Source: Streptomyces albipurpureus (GTDB taxonomy: Bacteria; Actinomycetota; Actinomycetes; Streptomycetales; Streptomycetaceae). From it: DNA of 64,000 bases. Where the stretch lies: positions 120,887 to 184,886 of the forward strand of contig NZ_JAMQAW010000024.1 in NCBI RefSeq assembly GCF_023701525.1, given 5' to 3'. The position numbers were made by a program, and so were the translations under genes. Shown piece by piece: positions 45,815 to 54,667 of this stretch; within the stretch, counting starts at the first letter, position 1; every line of letters begins with the position of its first letter. Below the pieces are notes generated by a model. It ran no database searches and was not told the origin of the DNA. It saw only the letters and a program-made list of their open reading frames with translations.

Positions 45815-46660
45815 TTAAGCCGACCGCTCCTGCTCGCGTTCCACCTGCTCGTTCCACTCGCGCTTCACCGCGCGCCACGCCTCGTCGTTCTTGCCGTAGC
45901 GCCAGTACCCCGAGATCGACAACCGCTCACGCGGCACCTGGCGTTCCAGGCGCAGATGGCGCCGCAGCTCCTTCACGAAAGCGGCCTCGCCGTGGACGAA
46001 GGCGCACACCTCGCCCTCGGGGAAGTCCAGCCCGGTCACCGCCGACACCAGGGCCTCGCCGACCGGGCGGCCCCCGCGGTGCAGCCACTGGATCTCGACG
46101 CCGTCCGGGGTGATGAGCTTCTGCTCCTCCTCCGCGTTCTCCACCTCGACGAACGCGTGGACCAGGGCGCCCTCGGGCATCCGCTCCAGCGCCGAGGCGA
46201 TCGCGGGGAGCGCGCTCTCGTCGCCGACCAGAAGATGCCAGTCCGCCCCTGCCCTCGGGGCGTAGTCACCGCTCGGGCCCAGGATGCGCAGCACATCGCC
46301 GGGCGCTGCCGCCGCGGCCCACGGCCCGGCGAGCCCCTGATCGCCGTGCACCACGAAGTCAATGGTCATTTCGCCCTGGGCGGCGTCCCAGGCGCGGACC
46401 GTATAGGTGCGGTTCGGGGGCCACTGGTCGCGTGGGAACTCCTTGCGGATGCGCACCAGATCGAACGGCTCCGGATAGGTGATGCCCTCGGCAGGGAACA
46501 CCAGCTTCACATAGCTGTCCGTGAACCCCTCCGTAGCGAAGCCGGCCAGACCCTCCCCACCGAAGACCACCCGGATCATATGGGGGGTGAGACGCTCGGT
46601 ATGGACCACACGGGCTTCGTAAATATCCCTTGGTGCAGTACGGGCCGGTTGTTCCGCCAC
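45815..46660 (-). CDS. Siderophore-interacting protein (FAD-dependent ferric reductase)
   Basis: The product (281 residues) belongs to the SIP/ViuB family, which releases iron from imported ferric siderophores by reduction. Visible are the FAD-binding segment RTYTVRAWDAAQGEMTIDFVVHG, GPWAAAAAPGDVLRILGPSG, and the C-terminal SISGYWRYGKNDEAWR typical of SIPs. The start is GTG 46660 with AGGGAG 6 bases upstream. A well-matched iron box 28 bases upstream indicates repression by an IdeR/DmdR-type regulator when iron is sufficient. Confidence 0.94.
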   Translation of the reverse strand: MAEQPARTAPRDIYEARVVHTERLTPHMIRVVFGGEGLAGFATEGFTDSYVKLVFPAEGITYPEPFDLVRIRKEFPRDQWPPNRTYTVRAWDAAQGEMTIDFVVHGDQGLAGPWAAAAAPGDVLRILGPSGDYAPRAGADWHLLVGDESALPAIASALERMPEGALVHAFVEVENAEEEQKLITPDGVEIQWLHRGGRPVGEALVSAVTGLDFPEGEVCAFVHGEAAFVKELRRHLRLERQVPRERLSISGYWRYGKNDEAWRAVKREWNEQVEREQERSA

Positions 46661-46687
46661 GGTGGTCTCCCTGAACTCGCGCAGTGC

Positions 46688-46706
46688 TTAGGCTTACCTA
46701 AGTTAA
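46688..46706 (-). promoter_or_regulatory. Iron box (IdeR/DmdR operator)
   Basis: TTAGGCTTACCTAAGTTAA on the plus strand; read on the minus strand it matches 14 of 19 positions of TTAGGTTAGGCTAACCTAA. It lies immediately upstream of the SIP gene. Confidence 0.85.
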
Positions 46707-46747
46707 CACCTGGCTCAGGAAACCACAGCTCATGCGAGCGGGGTACA

Positions 46748-47668
46748 TCACCTTTGAAGGGTGGTCAGGAGGCGTTGGAGCGGGTTGCCCAGGCCCCAGC
46801 GCGCCGAGAGGGCCTCCAGCGCCGCCGGATCGCGGGGCCCGGAAGGCAGCGCGGGTTCGAACGCCGGTAGGGAGATGTCCGAGGCCACCCGCACGACGGT
46901 CGGTGCGACCGCGACGTAGTCCCTGGCCTCATCGAGCCGTTTGCGCTGTGCGGGAGTCAGCTTGGCGGTCGGGTCGTCCACGGCCGCCATCACTCCGGCC
47001 AGATCGCCGAACGCGTCCAGCAGTTTGGTCGCCGTCTTCTCGCCGATCCCGGGCACTCCCGGCAGTCCATCGCTGGGATCACCGCGCAACACCGCCATCT
47101 CGGCGTACCCCTGGCCGTCCACCCCGTACTTCTCGCGCAGCCAGCTCTCATCCGTGATCTGGAGCATGCCGACGCCCTTCAGTGGATACAGCACCCGGCG
47201 GGCACGGGCGTCGTCCACCAGTTGGAAGAGGTCTCGGTCGCCGGTGACGATGTCGACCGGCCCGCTGGCGCGGGCGGTGAGTGTGCCGATGACGTCGTCG
47301 GCTTCGTACCCGTCGGCGCCGACCCTGGCGATACCGAGGGCGTCCAGCACGTCGGCGATCACGGGGACCTGGGGAGCCAGGGTGTCCGGTGTCTCCTCCT
47401 CGTCCGGACCGAGTTCGGTCTCGACCGCGACGCGGTGCGCCTTGTACGAGGGGATCAGATCGACCCGCCACTGCGGTCGCCAGTCGTTGTCCCAGCAGGC
47501 GACCAGATCGTCCGGATGGTGGTCCTGGACCAGCCGGGTGATGAATTCAAGCAGTCCGCGCACCGCGTTCACCGGTGTGCCGTCGGGTGCCCGGACGGAG
47601 TCGGGAACTCCGAAGTAGGCGCGGAAGTACAGGGAAGCGGTGTCGAGGAGCATCAGGCGTCGCGTCAC
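46748..47668 (-). CDS. 5'-3' exonuclease (PolI N-terminal domain family)
   Basis: The product (306 residues) is a stand-alone flap/5' exonuclease. Metal-ligand motifs are visible: LLDTASLYFRAYF, ACWDNDWRPQWR, YEADDVIGTL, IVTGDRDLFQLV, and the helix-hairpin-helix GVPGIGEKTATKLL. It should remove RNA primers or damaged flaps. It has no polymerase domain. The GTG at 47668 lacks a ribosome site but lies 6 bases after a -10-like box belonging to a DNA-damage promoter, so a leaderless message is likely. Confidence 0.92.
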   Translation of the reverse strand: MTRRLMLLDTASLYFRAYFGVPDSVRAPDGTPVNAVRGLLEFITRLVQDHHPDDLVACWDNDWRPQWRVDLIPSYKAHRVAVETELGPDEEETPDTLAPQVPVIADVLDALGIARVGADGYEADDVIGTLTARASGPVDIVTGDRDLFQLVDDARARRVLYPLKGVGMLQITDESWLREKYGVDGQGYAEMAVLRGDPSDGLPGVPGIGEKTATKLLDAFGDLAGVMAAVDDPTAKLTPAQRKRLDEARDYVAVAPTVVRVASDISLPAFEPALPSGPRDPAALEALSARWGLGNPLQRLLTTLQR

Positions 47669-47674
47669 ACCCCG

Positions 47675-47697
47675 ATGATGCCGCAGCCCACTGACAC
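47675..47697 (-). promoter_or_regulatory. DNA-damage promoter of the PafBC (RecA-NDp) type
   Basis: On the minus strand: GTGTCAGTG, 8 bases, CATCAT, 6 bases, GTG start. Eight of nine upstream positions match TTGTCRGTG and the spacing is exact. The -10 box departs from TANNNT only at its first base. Confidence 0.75.
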
Positions 47698-48014
47698 CGA
47701 ACGGCAACGACCGACCGGGCGCGCACCCGACACCTCGGGTTCGCGACGGCCGACCCGGGGCATCCGGGGCCGCGAGAGGGCCGTCAGGGGTCGCGCGGAG
47801 TCACACAGGAACCCCAGAGAGGTGCAATCGACTAGCCCAAAGTGGGCAAAGGTGACGTGGGTCACTCTTTTGTTTGTTTTCGCAGGCCAGGGGCAGGCGT
47901 GCCCCTTGAGCCGCTCCCGGTTGCAGTTTCAGCAGCAACACCAGTAACAACCGCAACGGGGAGTGAGCGGGCGGAACCCGCCGGGCTCATCTGCGATCCA
48001 CCAGGAGGGGCTGG

Positions 48015-49196
48015 TTGATCGTTTCGTTCCAACGGCGTGAGGTGTATGTGTCCAGGCTCCAGTCCGAGCACTTGTACAAGGTGTTCGGCAGACGACCCGA
48101 CGAAGCGGTACGCAGGCTCGAAGAAGGCGCTGACCGTGCCGAACTTCGCTCCGACGGCACGACGGCTGCCGTGATCGACGCCTCGTTCACGGTCGAGCCT
48201 GGCCAGACGTTCGTCGTCATGGGCCTCTCGGGGTCCGGCAAGTCCACCCTGCTGCGGATGCTCAACGGGCTGCTCGCCCCGACCGCCGGCCGCGTTCTCT
48301 TCGATGGCCAGGACCTGACCGCCCTGAGCCCCCGCGAGCTGCGCGCCGTACGCTCCACCAAGATCAGTATGGTCTTTCAGCACTTCGCCCTCTTCCCCCA
48401 CCGCAGCGTGCTCGACAACGCCGGATACGGCCTTGAGGTGCAGGGCGTGTCCGCGCCCGAGCGCAGACGGCGCGCGACGGAGGCCCTGGAGCTGGTCGGC
48501 CTCGCCGGTTGGGAGGACTCCTGGCCCGATGAGCTCTCCGGCGGAATGCAGCAGCGGGTCGGGCTGGCCCGAGCGCTCGCCACTGACGCTGATCTCCTGC
48601 TGATGGACGAGTCCTTCAGCGCGCTCGACCCGCTGATCCGCCGCGATATGCAGGATCAGCTCCTTGAGCTTCAGAAGACGCTCAAGAAGACCATTGTCTT
48701 CATCACCCACGACCTCAACGAGGCCATGCGGCTCGGCGACCAGATCGCCGTGATGCGGGACGGCAGAATCGTTCAGCTCGGCACGGCGGAGGACATTCTC
48801 GTCACCCCCGCCGATGACTATGTCGCCTCCTTCACCCAGGACGTGGATCGATCCAGGGTGCTGACCGCCGGCGCGATCATGGCGGACGCCGACAGCGCGT
48901 ACGGAATGGTGACGGACAGCGGCCGGAAGCTGACCTGCGCCAAGGACGTGCTCGCCGCCGCGCCGATCACGGTCATGGCCGATGCCCCGATCGTCGGACT
49001 CTTCACCCCCTGCTCGGCCACCGACGCGCCCGTCGCCGTCGTCGACGACTCCGGTGAGCTCACCGGAGTCGTCCCGCGCTCCCGGCTGCTCGCCGTCCTG
49101 GGTGAGCCCATGGGCTCACCGGAACCGGCCGCGAAGACGGCTTCCCTCTCCACCCCGGACGCGGACCTGGACGCCAGGGAGGTAGCCCGTGCCTAG
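48015..49196 (+). CDS. Glycine betaine/proline-type ABC transporter ATPase
   Basis: The product (393 residues) is a ProV/OpuAA-like ATPase. Walker A is GLSGSGKST, the signature is LSGGMQQRVGLARAL, Walker B is DLLLMDESFSALD, and the H-loop is FITHDLNEAM. A C-terminal regulatory region resembles a degenerate CBS pair. TTG 48015 has the strongest ribosome site (AGGAGG, 6 bases). A GTG at 48048 with GAGG 5 bases upstream is an alternative and starts nearer to the family N-terminus. It overlaps the next gene by 8 bases. Confidence 0.93.
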   Translation: MIVSFQRREVYVSRLQSEHLYKVFGRRPDEAVRRLEEGADRAELRSDGTTAAVIDASFTVEPGQTFVVMGLSGSGKSTLLRMLNGLLAPTAGRVLFDGQDLTALSPRELRAVRSTKISMVFQHFALFPHRSVLDNAGYGLEVQGVSAPERRRRATEALELVGLAGWEDSWPDELSGGMQQRVGLARALATDADLLLMDESFSALDPLIRRDMQDQLLELQKTLKKTIVFITHDLNEAMRLGDQIAVMRDGRIVQLGTAEDILVTPADDYVASFTQDVDRSRVLTAGAIMADADSAYGMVTDSGRKLTCAKDVLAAAPITVMADAPIVGLFTPCSATDAPVAVVDDSGELTGVVPRSRLLAVLGEPMGSPEPAAKTASLSTPDADLDAREVARA

Positions 49197-50985
49197 GCTC
49201 CCCCTCGGTGATGTGGTCGATCGGGGTGTCGACTGGCTCCAGTTCCACCTCTCCTGGCTGTTCGACGCGATCAGTTCCTTTGTCACCGGCATGTACGACG
49301 GCATCGACGCGGCCCTCTCCGCGCCCGAGCCGCTGCTCTTCGCCGGTGTCCTGGCCGTACTGGCCTGGTGGCTGCGCGGACTGCTCGCCGGTGTTCTCGC
49401 CTTCGCGGGCTTCGCGCTGGTGGACTCCATCGAACTCTGGGACGAGGCCATGTCGACGCTGTCGCTGGTGCTCGTCGCCACCGTCGTCACCCTGGCCATC
49501 GCCGTACCGCTCGGCATCTGGGCCTCGCGCTCCAAGACGGTCAGCGCGATCATCCGGCCGGTGCTGGACTTCATGCAGACCATGCCGGCCATGGTCTATC
49601 TGATCCCGGGCATCATCTTCTTCGGGGTCGGGGTGGTTCCCGGCATCATCGCCACGATCGTCTTCGCCCTGCCGCCCGGTGTGCGGATGACCGAGCTCGG
49701 TATCCGCCAGGTCGACAAGGAACTGGTGGAGGCCGCCGAGGCGTTCGGCACCACCCCGAAGGACACCCTCATCCGCGTACAGCTTCCGCTGGCGCTGCCC
49801 ACGATCATGGCCGGGGTCAACCAGGTCATCATGCTCGGACTGTCCATGGTGGTCATCGCCGGCATGGTCGGCGGGGGCGGGCTCGGTGGAGCGGTCTACC
49901 GGGCGATCGGCAATGTCGACATCGGCCTCGGCTTCGAGGCGGGCGTCTCCATCGTCATCCTCGCCATGTACCTCGACCGGATCACCGGTGAACTCGGCCG
50001 TCAGGTCTCCCCACTCGGTCGACGTGCGATCGCCCGGGCCAAGGAGGCCGCCGGTGGCCCCTCGCTCTGGAACTACCGGCCGCAGCCCGTGGTCGCCCTC
50101 GTCGGTGTGGTGATCCTCGCGCTGGTCGCCGGCGGTATGGGCGTCTTCGGCGGCGCGGGCAAGGCGGACGAAGAGCGTGCTGGTGGGATCGGCAAGGGCC
50201 GTGAGGTGACCATCGGCTACATCCCCTGGGACGAGGGCATCGCCTCCACCTTCCTCTGGAAGGAGGTGCTGGAGCGGCGCGGCTTCGCGGTCGAGACCCA
50301 ACAACTGGAGGCCGGCGCCCTCTACACCGGGCTCGCCGGCGGTCAGATCGACTTCCAGACCGATGCCTGGCTGCCGATCACCCATGCCACGTACTGGAAG
50401 AAGTACGCGAGCGAACTGGAAGACCTCGGCCCCTGGTACGGCCCCACATCGCTGGAGCTCTCCGTTCCCTCGTACGTCAAGGGCGTCGACTCGCTCGACG
50501 ACCTCAAGGGCCAGTCGGCGAGGTTCGAGGGGCGCGTCATCGGCATCGAGCCGAGCGCCGGGATGATGGGACTCCTGAAGGACAAGGTCCTCAAGGAGTA
50601 CGGCCTCACCGGCGAGTACAAGGTCATCGACGGCTCCACCCCCGGCATGCTCGCCGAACTGAAGCGCGCGTACCAGAAGAAGGAACCCGTGCTGACGACC
50701 CTCTGGTCGCCGCACTGGGCCTACAGCACCTATGACCTGAAGAAGCTGAAGGACCCGAAGAACGCCTGGGGCAAGGGCGATGGAGTGCACACCGTCGCAC
50801 GCAAGGGGTTCTCGGCGGACCAGCCCGAGATCGCCCAGTGGCTCAAGGACTTCCGGCTCACCGAGAAGCAGCTCACGGATCTTGAGGCGGAGATCCAGCA
50901 GGCGGGCAAGGGCGAGGAACAGGACGCAGTCCGCACCTGGCTGAGTGAGAATCCGCAGGTTGAGAAGGCCATGGCACCGCAGTAG
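49189..50985 (+). CDS. Betaine-type ABC transporter permease fused to its substrate-binding domain
   Basis: The product (598 residues) joins two subunits. Residues about 1-310 are an OpuAB/ProW permease with the EAA-type loop EAAEAFGTTPKDTLIRVQLP. After a last membrane helix (VVALVGVVILALVAGG), residues about 340-598 are an OpuAC/ProX-type binding domain (VTIGYIPWDEGIASTFLWKEVLERRGF, QTDAWLPITH). This places the binding protein on the outer face of the membrane. The likely substrate is glycine betaine, choline or a similar osmolyte. GTG 49189 has GGAGG upstream and overlaps the ATPase gene. Confidence 0.93.
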   Translation: MPRLPLGDVVDRGVDWLQFHLSWLFDAISSFVTGMYDGIDAALSAPEPLLFAGVLAVLAWWLRGLLAGVLAFAGFALVDSIELWDEAMSTLSLVLVATVVTLAIAVPLGIWASRSKTVSAIIRPVLDFMQTMPAMVYLIPGIIFFGVGVVPGIIATIVFALPPGVRMTELGIRQVDKELVEAAEAFGTTPKDTLIRVQLPLALPTIMAGVNQVIMLGLSMVVIAGMVGGGGLGGAVYRAIGNVDIGLGFEAGVSIVILAMYLDRITGELGRQVSPLGRRAIARAKEAAGGPSLWNYRPQPVVALVGVVILALVAGGMGVFGGAGKADEERAGGIGKGREVTIGYIPWDEGIASTFLWKEVLERRGFAVETQQLEAGALYTGLAGGQIDFQTDAWLPITHATYWKKYASELEDLGPWYGPTSLELSVPSYVKGVDSLDDLKGQSARFEGRVIGIEPSAGMMGLLKDKVLKEYGLTGEYKVIDGSTPGMLAELKRAYQKKEPVLTTLWSPHWAYSTYDLKKLKDPKNAWGKGDGVHTVARKGFSADQPEIAQWLKDFRLTEKQLTDLEAEIQQAGKGEEQDAVRTWLSENPQVEKAMAPQ

Positions 50986-51183
50986 CCGTCCTGGGCGGTA
51001 CGGCACCGGATGACACGGTGTGAGGGGGTGGTCCCGTTGGGTCAACGGGTGCCACCCCTTCCCGCTGAGTGCGCCAGGCACCCGTCCAGCGCCCGCTGGA
51101 TACCTGGCCTGTGCACCGTATACGCGCGACCGGGGCCGGAAGCTGCGTATGGTGAGACAGGACCAGGAAGGGGAGCTGGGCGG

Positions 51184-51783
51184 ATGGACGCAAAGGACGG
51201 CAAGGACCCGAAGGAGAGCGAACCGCTTCGGGTGGGTGCCGCTGTGCGCAGGCGCCGGCGCACCCTGGAGCTCACCCTTGCCGTGGTCGCCGAGCGCAGC
51301 GGTCTCTCCGTGCCCTTCCTCAGCCAGATCGAGAACGAACGGGCCCGTCCGAGCACCCGCTCGCTCCAGTTGGTCGCCGACGCCCTGGAAACCACCGTGG
51401 GACGGCTGATGGCCGCATCCGACGCGGCCAGGACCGTCGCCGTCGTACGGGCCCGGACCACCCCCGTCGACGAAGCGGAACCAATCGTCCCGCGCGAGGG
51501 CGGTGGAATCCGGCGGCTGGTGCACGGACGGCATCAGTTGGAGGCCCTGGAGTTCACCGGGGAACGCGACACCGACGGTGAGTTCCAGCACCGCAACGAC
51601 GAGATCATGTATGTCGCCGACGGTGCGGTGGAGGTGGAGGCCGAGGGCCGGGCCTACCGGCTGGGCAGCGGCGACGCGCTCTTTCTGTCCGGCGGGGTGC
51701 GCCATCGTTGGCGCGCCACCCTCCCGGAGACCCGGATCCTGGTGGTCACCGTCGCCGAGCACCTTGACACGCCGGAGCGCTAG
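51184..51783 (+). CDS. XRE-family regulator with cupin domain
   Basis: The product (199 residues) has a helix-turn-helix at about 15-75 (LRVGAAVRRRRRTLELTLAVVAERSGLSVPFLSQIENERARPS). A C-terminal cupin (about 115-195) includes FQHRNDEIMYVADGAVEVEAEG and LFLSGGVRHRWRA. Such regulators often respond to amines, amino acids or organic acids. It follows the betaine transporter with a gap of about 200 bases and may control it. The start is ATG 51184 with AAGGGGAG upstream. The BtuF-like gene follows after 2 bases. Confidence 0.9.
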   Translation: MDAKDGKDPKESEPLRVGAAVRRRRRTLELTLAVVAERSGLSVPFLSQIENERARPSTRSLQLVADALETTVGRLMAASDAARTVAVVRARTTPVDEAEPIVPREGGGIRRLVHGRHQLEALEFTGERDTDGEFQHRNDEIMYVADGAVEVEAEGRAYRLGSGDALFLSGGVRHRWRATLPETRILVVTVAEHLDTPER

Positions 51784-51785
51784 CG

Positions 51786-52511
51786 GTGCCGCGGGTCCTC
51801 TCGCTGGTCCCCTCGCTCACCGAGGCGGTGGCCCGCACCGCGCCCGGGCTGCTGGTGGGAGCGACCGACTGGTGCACCCACCCGGCGGACCTGGATGTGC
51901 CGCGCGTCGGAGGCACCAAGAACCCCGATGTGACGGCCGTGATCCGGCTGGCGCCCGATCTGGTGATCGCCAACGAGGAGGAGAACCGCCAACCCGATCT
52001 TGACGCACTGCGCGCGGCCGGCCTCCGGGTGCTCCTCACCGAGGTGCGCGACCTTGAGCAGGCGTTTCGTGAACTGGAACGAGTGCTGGTGGACGGCTGT
52101 GGCCTTGATCGGCCGCACTGGCTGGATCAGGCCGTCGAGGCCTGGTCGGGAGCGATGCCGGCCAGTGGATCGCAGGTGCCCGCGGTCGTGCCGATCTGGC
52201 GGCGGCCCTGGATGGTGCTCGGACAAGACACCTTCGCCGGCGATCTGCTCCAACGGCTCGGCGTACGCAATGTGTACGCCGACCACGCCGACCGATATCC
52301 GCGGGTGCCGCTCGACGAACTGCGCACCAGTGGGGCGCGGCTGGTGGTGCTGCCCGATGAGCCCTACCGCTTCAGCGCGGCCGACGGGCCGGAGGCCTTC
52401 CCCCAACTGCCCGCCGCACTGGTCAGCGGGCGCCATCTCACCTGGTACGGGCCGTCGTTGGTGACGGCGCCCGCGGTGCTGGGCGCGGCGCTGCGAGCAG
52501 CCCTTCGCTGA
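51786..52511 (+). CDS. BtuF-like helical-backbone metal-receptor protein without signal peptide
   Basis: The product (241 residues) has the two lobes and linking helix of cobalamin/siderophore-binding proteins (RVLSLVPSLTEAVARTAPG, VGATDWCTHP, PDLVIANEEENRQPDLDALRAAGLRVL). It lacks any export signal, so it should act in the cytosol. Cytosolic members of this family are common in actinomycetes and have no firm function. It starts 2 bases after the XRE-cupin gene, and its final 74 bases overlap the TDT transporter gene on the other strand. Confidence 0.85.
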   Translation: MPRVLSLVPSLTEAVARTAPGLLVGATDWCTHPADLDVPRVGGTKNPDVTAVIRLAPDLVIANEEENRQPDLDALRAAGLRVLLTEVRDLEQAFRELERVLVDGCGLDRPHWLDQAVEAWSGAMPASGSQVPAVVPIWRRPWMVLGQDTFAGDLLQRLGVRNVYADHADRYPRVPLDELRTSGARLVVLPDEPYRFSAADGPEAFPQLPAALVSGRHLTWYGPSLVTAPAVLGAALRAALR

Positions 52512-53586
52512 CCAGCCCGCGCACCGTGCGGACACCGGTCACCACCCAGGCGGTGCCGAGCAGGGCGTAGAGCCCATGGGCCAGTACGGTCAGCGCTGTC
52601 AGACCCGTACGGTCCCCGAGGGCGGCAGCGCCCGTCACACAGGTGCCGACCGGGAAGGTGAAGGCCCACCAGCCCAGGGTGAAGGGCATCCCCCGGCGTA
52701 GCGCTCGTACCGTCATGGCCCCGGCGAGCGCCAACCACAGCAGCGCGAAACCCATCACCGCAACGCCGTAGACCAGGGCGAACACACTGAATCCGGTGCC
52801 GTACGGCACCGGGAGCACGGTCCGGGACGCCTCGGCCATGGCATCGGTGGCCGTCGTTGACTGTCCGAGCGGGCCAAGGACCAGGAAGAGCGCGGGGGTG
52901 AGGGCGAGCGGAAGCGGACCGCGGTGGATGAGTCGGGCGAGGAGCAGGGGCAGGACGGCCAGTGTGGCCAGCAGGCTCGCCCCGAACATCGCACAGCTCC
53001 CCAGCAGTACCGCGGTCCGCCACTCACCGGTGGGCAGATGCGGTATCAGCAGTGGACAGGACGCCGCGGCCACCATCGGCGCGACCACGGGCAGCAGCCA
53101 GACGGGGGACGCGGTACCGGGGTCTACGCGGTGGCGCACCACCATCAGATAGGGGATCGCGGTGGCCGCTCCCACGGCGGTCAGGGTGCCCACCGCCAGC
53201 AGCAGGAAGCCGGTGATGACCGCGGCCCCGGTGCCCAGCAGCGCGGGACCCAGCGTCAGCGCGCCGGAGCCGACGGCCAGCAGCGCCATCGGCGCACAGC
53301 CGTAGAAGGGTGCGATGGCGGGGTCCAGCAGATGGGCCCTGGCCTGGTCGCGGTGGTGGCGCCAGTGCAGGGCGCGGGCGGTGACCACGAGGGCCAGCAG
53401 TACGGCCGATACCGCCCACACCGCGGTGAACACCGTACGCAGAGCGGGGACGCCGAGCGCGGCTCCCGCGTTGCCCACGATGGCGGTGCCCATGACCGGT
53501 GCGTACCAGTTGGGTGCGAAGTGACGCAGCGGTGCGAGCCGCGGTGGTGCGGTGTCCGGTATGCGCAGGTGGACGGCAGTGGCCAT
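52438..53586 (-). CDS. TDT-family exporter (TehA/SLAC1-like)
   Basis: The product (382 residues) has about ten membrane helices with the family's start (PLRHFAPNWYAPVMGTAIVGNAG) and the GWWAFTFPVGTCVTGAAAL segment near the end. TDT proteins export sulfite, dicarboxylates or anions. No ribosome site is visible before ATG 53586, so a leaderless start is possible. It is divergent from a LysR regulator, with a perfect palindrome in the shared control region. The 3' end overlaps the BtuF-like gene by 74 bases, tail to tail. Confidence 0.88.
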   Translation of the reverse strand: MATAVHLRIPDTAPPRLAPLRHFAPNWYAPVMGTAIVGNAGAALGVPALRTVFTAVWAVSAVLLALVVTARALHWRHHRDQARAHLLDPAIAPFYGCAPMALLAVGSGALTLGPALLGTGAAVITGFLLLAVGTLTAVGAATAIPYLMVVRHRVDPGTASPVWLLPVVAPMVAAASCPLLIPHLPTGEWRTAVLLGSCAMFGASLLATLAVLPLLLARLIHRGPLPLALTPALFLVLGPLGQSTTATDAMAEASRTVLPVPYGTGFSVFALVYGVAVMGFALLWLALAGAMTVRALRRGMPFTLGWWAFTFPVGTCVTGAAALGDRTGLTALTVLAHGLYALLGTAWVVTGVRTVRGLVSEGLLAAPRPAPRAPSPTTARTR

Positions 53587-53633
53587 GGTGTCACTGTGCG
53601 GCCGGTTGGTCCGACTCACCAGGGATCTTCTGG

Positions 53634-53647
53634 TTATGACCTCATAA
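53634..53647. promoter_or_regulatory. LysR-type operator palindrome
   Basis: TTATGACCTCATAA is a perfect 14-base inverted repeat in the 70-base gap between the divergent TDT and LysR genes, 9 bases before the LysR start. The T...A ends fit the T-N11-A pattern of LysR sites. Confidence 0.75.
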
Positions 53648-53656
53648 GCTGGACTG

Positions 53657-54580
53657 ATGAGCGATGACCGTGCGGAGCGGGGGCCACTGGCCCATCGGGT
53701 GCCCGACCTGGGCGCCCTGGAGCTACTCCTCGCTGTCGCCAGGCACGGCAGCCTGGGCCGGGCGGCCCGCGAGATGGGGATCACCCAGCCCGCCGCGAGC
53801 AGCCGCATCCGTTCGATGGAACGACAACTGGGGCTGGCCCTGGTCGATCGTTCACCGCGTGGCTCACAGCTCACCGAGGCGGGTGCGCTGGTCACGGACT
53901 GGGCGCGGCGGGTGGTGGAGGCGGCGGAGGTGTTCGACGCCGGGGCGCAGGCACTCAAGGGACGCCGGGACTCCCGGCTTCGGGTCGCCGCCTCGATGAC
54001 GATCGCCGAGTATCTGCTGCCCAGATGGCTGATCGCGCTGCGCACCCAGCGACCGGACACCGCGGTCTCGCTCCTGGCGGGGAACTCGGCGATGGTCGCC
54101 GAACGACTCCTCGCCGGCGATGCGGAACTGGGGTTCGTGGAGGGGCTGGCCGTTCCGGACGGCCTGGACGGAGCGGTCATCGGACATGACCGGCTGGTGG
54201 TGACGGTGGCCCCCGGGCATGAGTGGGCCCGCCAACGGGAGCCGCTGACCGCCGCCGAGCTGGCCGCGGCACCGTTGATCCTGAGGGAGCGGGGGAGCGG
54301 TACGCGCCAGGTGCTGGACTCCGCCCTCGCCCAGTGCGGTGGCCCGGCGGAGCCACTGCTGGAGCTCGCCTCCACCACGGCGGTGAAGGCGGCGGCGATC
54401 AGTGGTGCGGGGCCGGTGGTGATGAGCGAGCTGGCGGTGACGGAGGAGCTCGCCGCGCGTCGATTGATCCGGGTGCGGGTGGAGGGGGTGGAACTGCGGC
54501 GGGCGCTGCGGGCGGTCTGGCGGCGCTCACAGCGCCCGACCGGCCCGGCGCGGGACCTGCTGGGGCTGACGAAGGGGTGA
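53657..54580 (+). CDS. LysR-family transcriptional regulator
   Basis: The product (307 residues) has the LysR helix-turn-helix at about 18-75 (LELLLAVARHGSLGRAAREMGITQPAASSRIRSMERQLGL). A CysL/CbbR-type effector domain follows (LRVAASMTIAEYLLPRWL, VTVAPGHEW, REPLTAAELAAAPLILRERGSGTRQ). CysL-like regulators often control sulfite or sulfur genes, which would fit the adjacent TDT exporter. The start is ATG 53657; the palindrome at 53634-53647 suggests autoregulation. Confidence 0.92.
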   Translation: MSDDRAERGPLAHRVPDLGALELLLAVARHGSLGRAAREMGITQPAASSRIRSMERQLGLALVDRSPRGSQLTEAGALVTDWARRVVEAAEVFDAGAQALKGRRDSRLRVAASMTIAEYLLPRWLIALRTQRPDTAVSLLAGNSAMVAERLLAGDAELGFVEGLAVPDGLDGAVIGHDRLVVTVAPGHEWARQREPLTAAELAAAPLILRERGSGTRQVLDSALAQCGGPAEPLLELASTTAVKAAAISGAGPVVMSELAVTEELAARRLIRVRVEGVELRRALRAVWRRSQRPTGPARDLLGLTKG

Positions 54581-54667
54581 GCCGGGAGGACCGCCCAGGC
54601 CGGTTCCCCCCGCGCGGCAGCGGTGCCGACCACGCCTGCGCGGTGGCGCCCCCTGAAGCGTCCGCGA

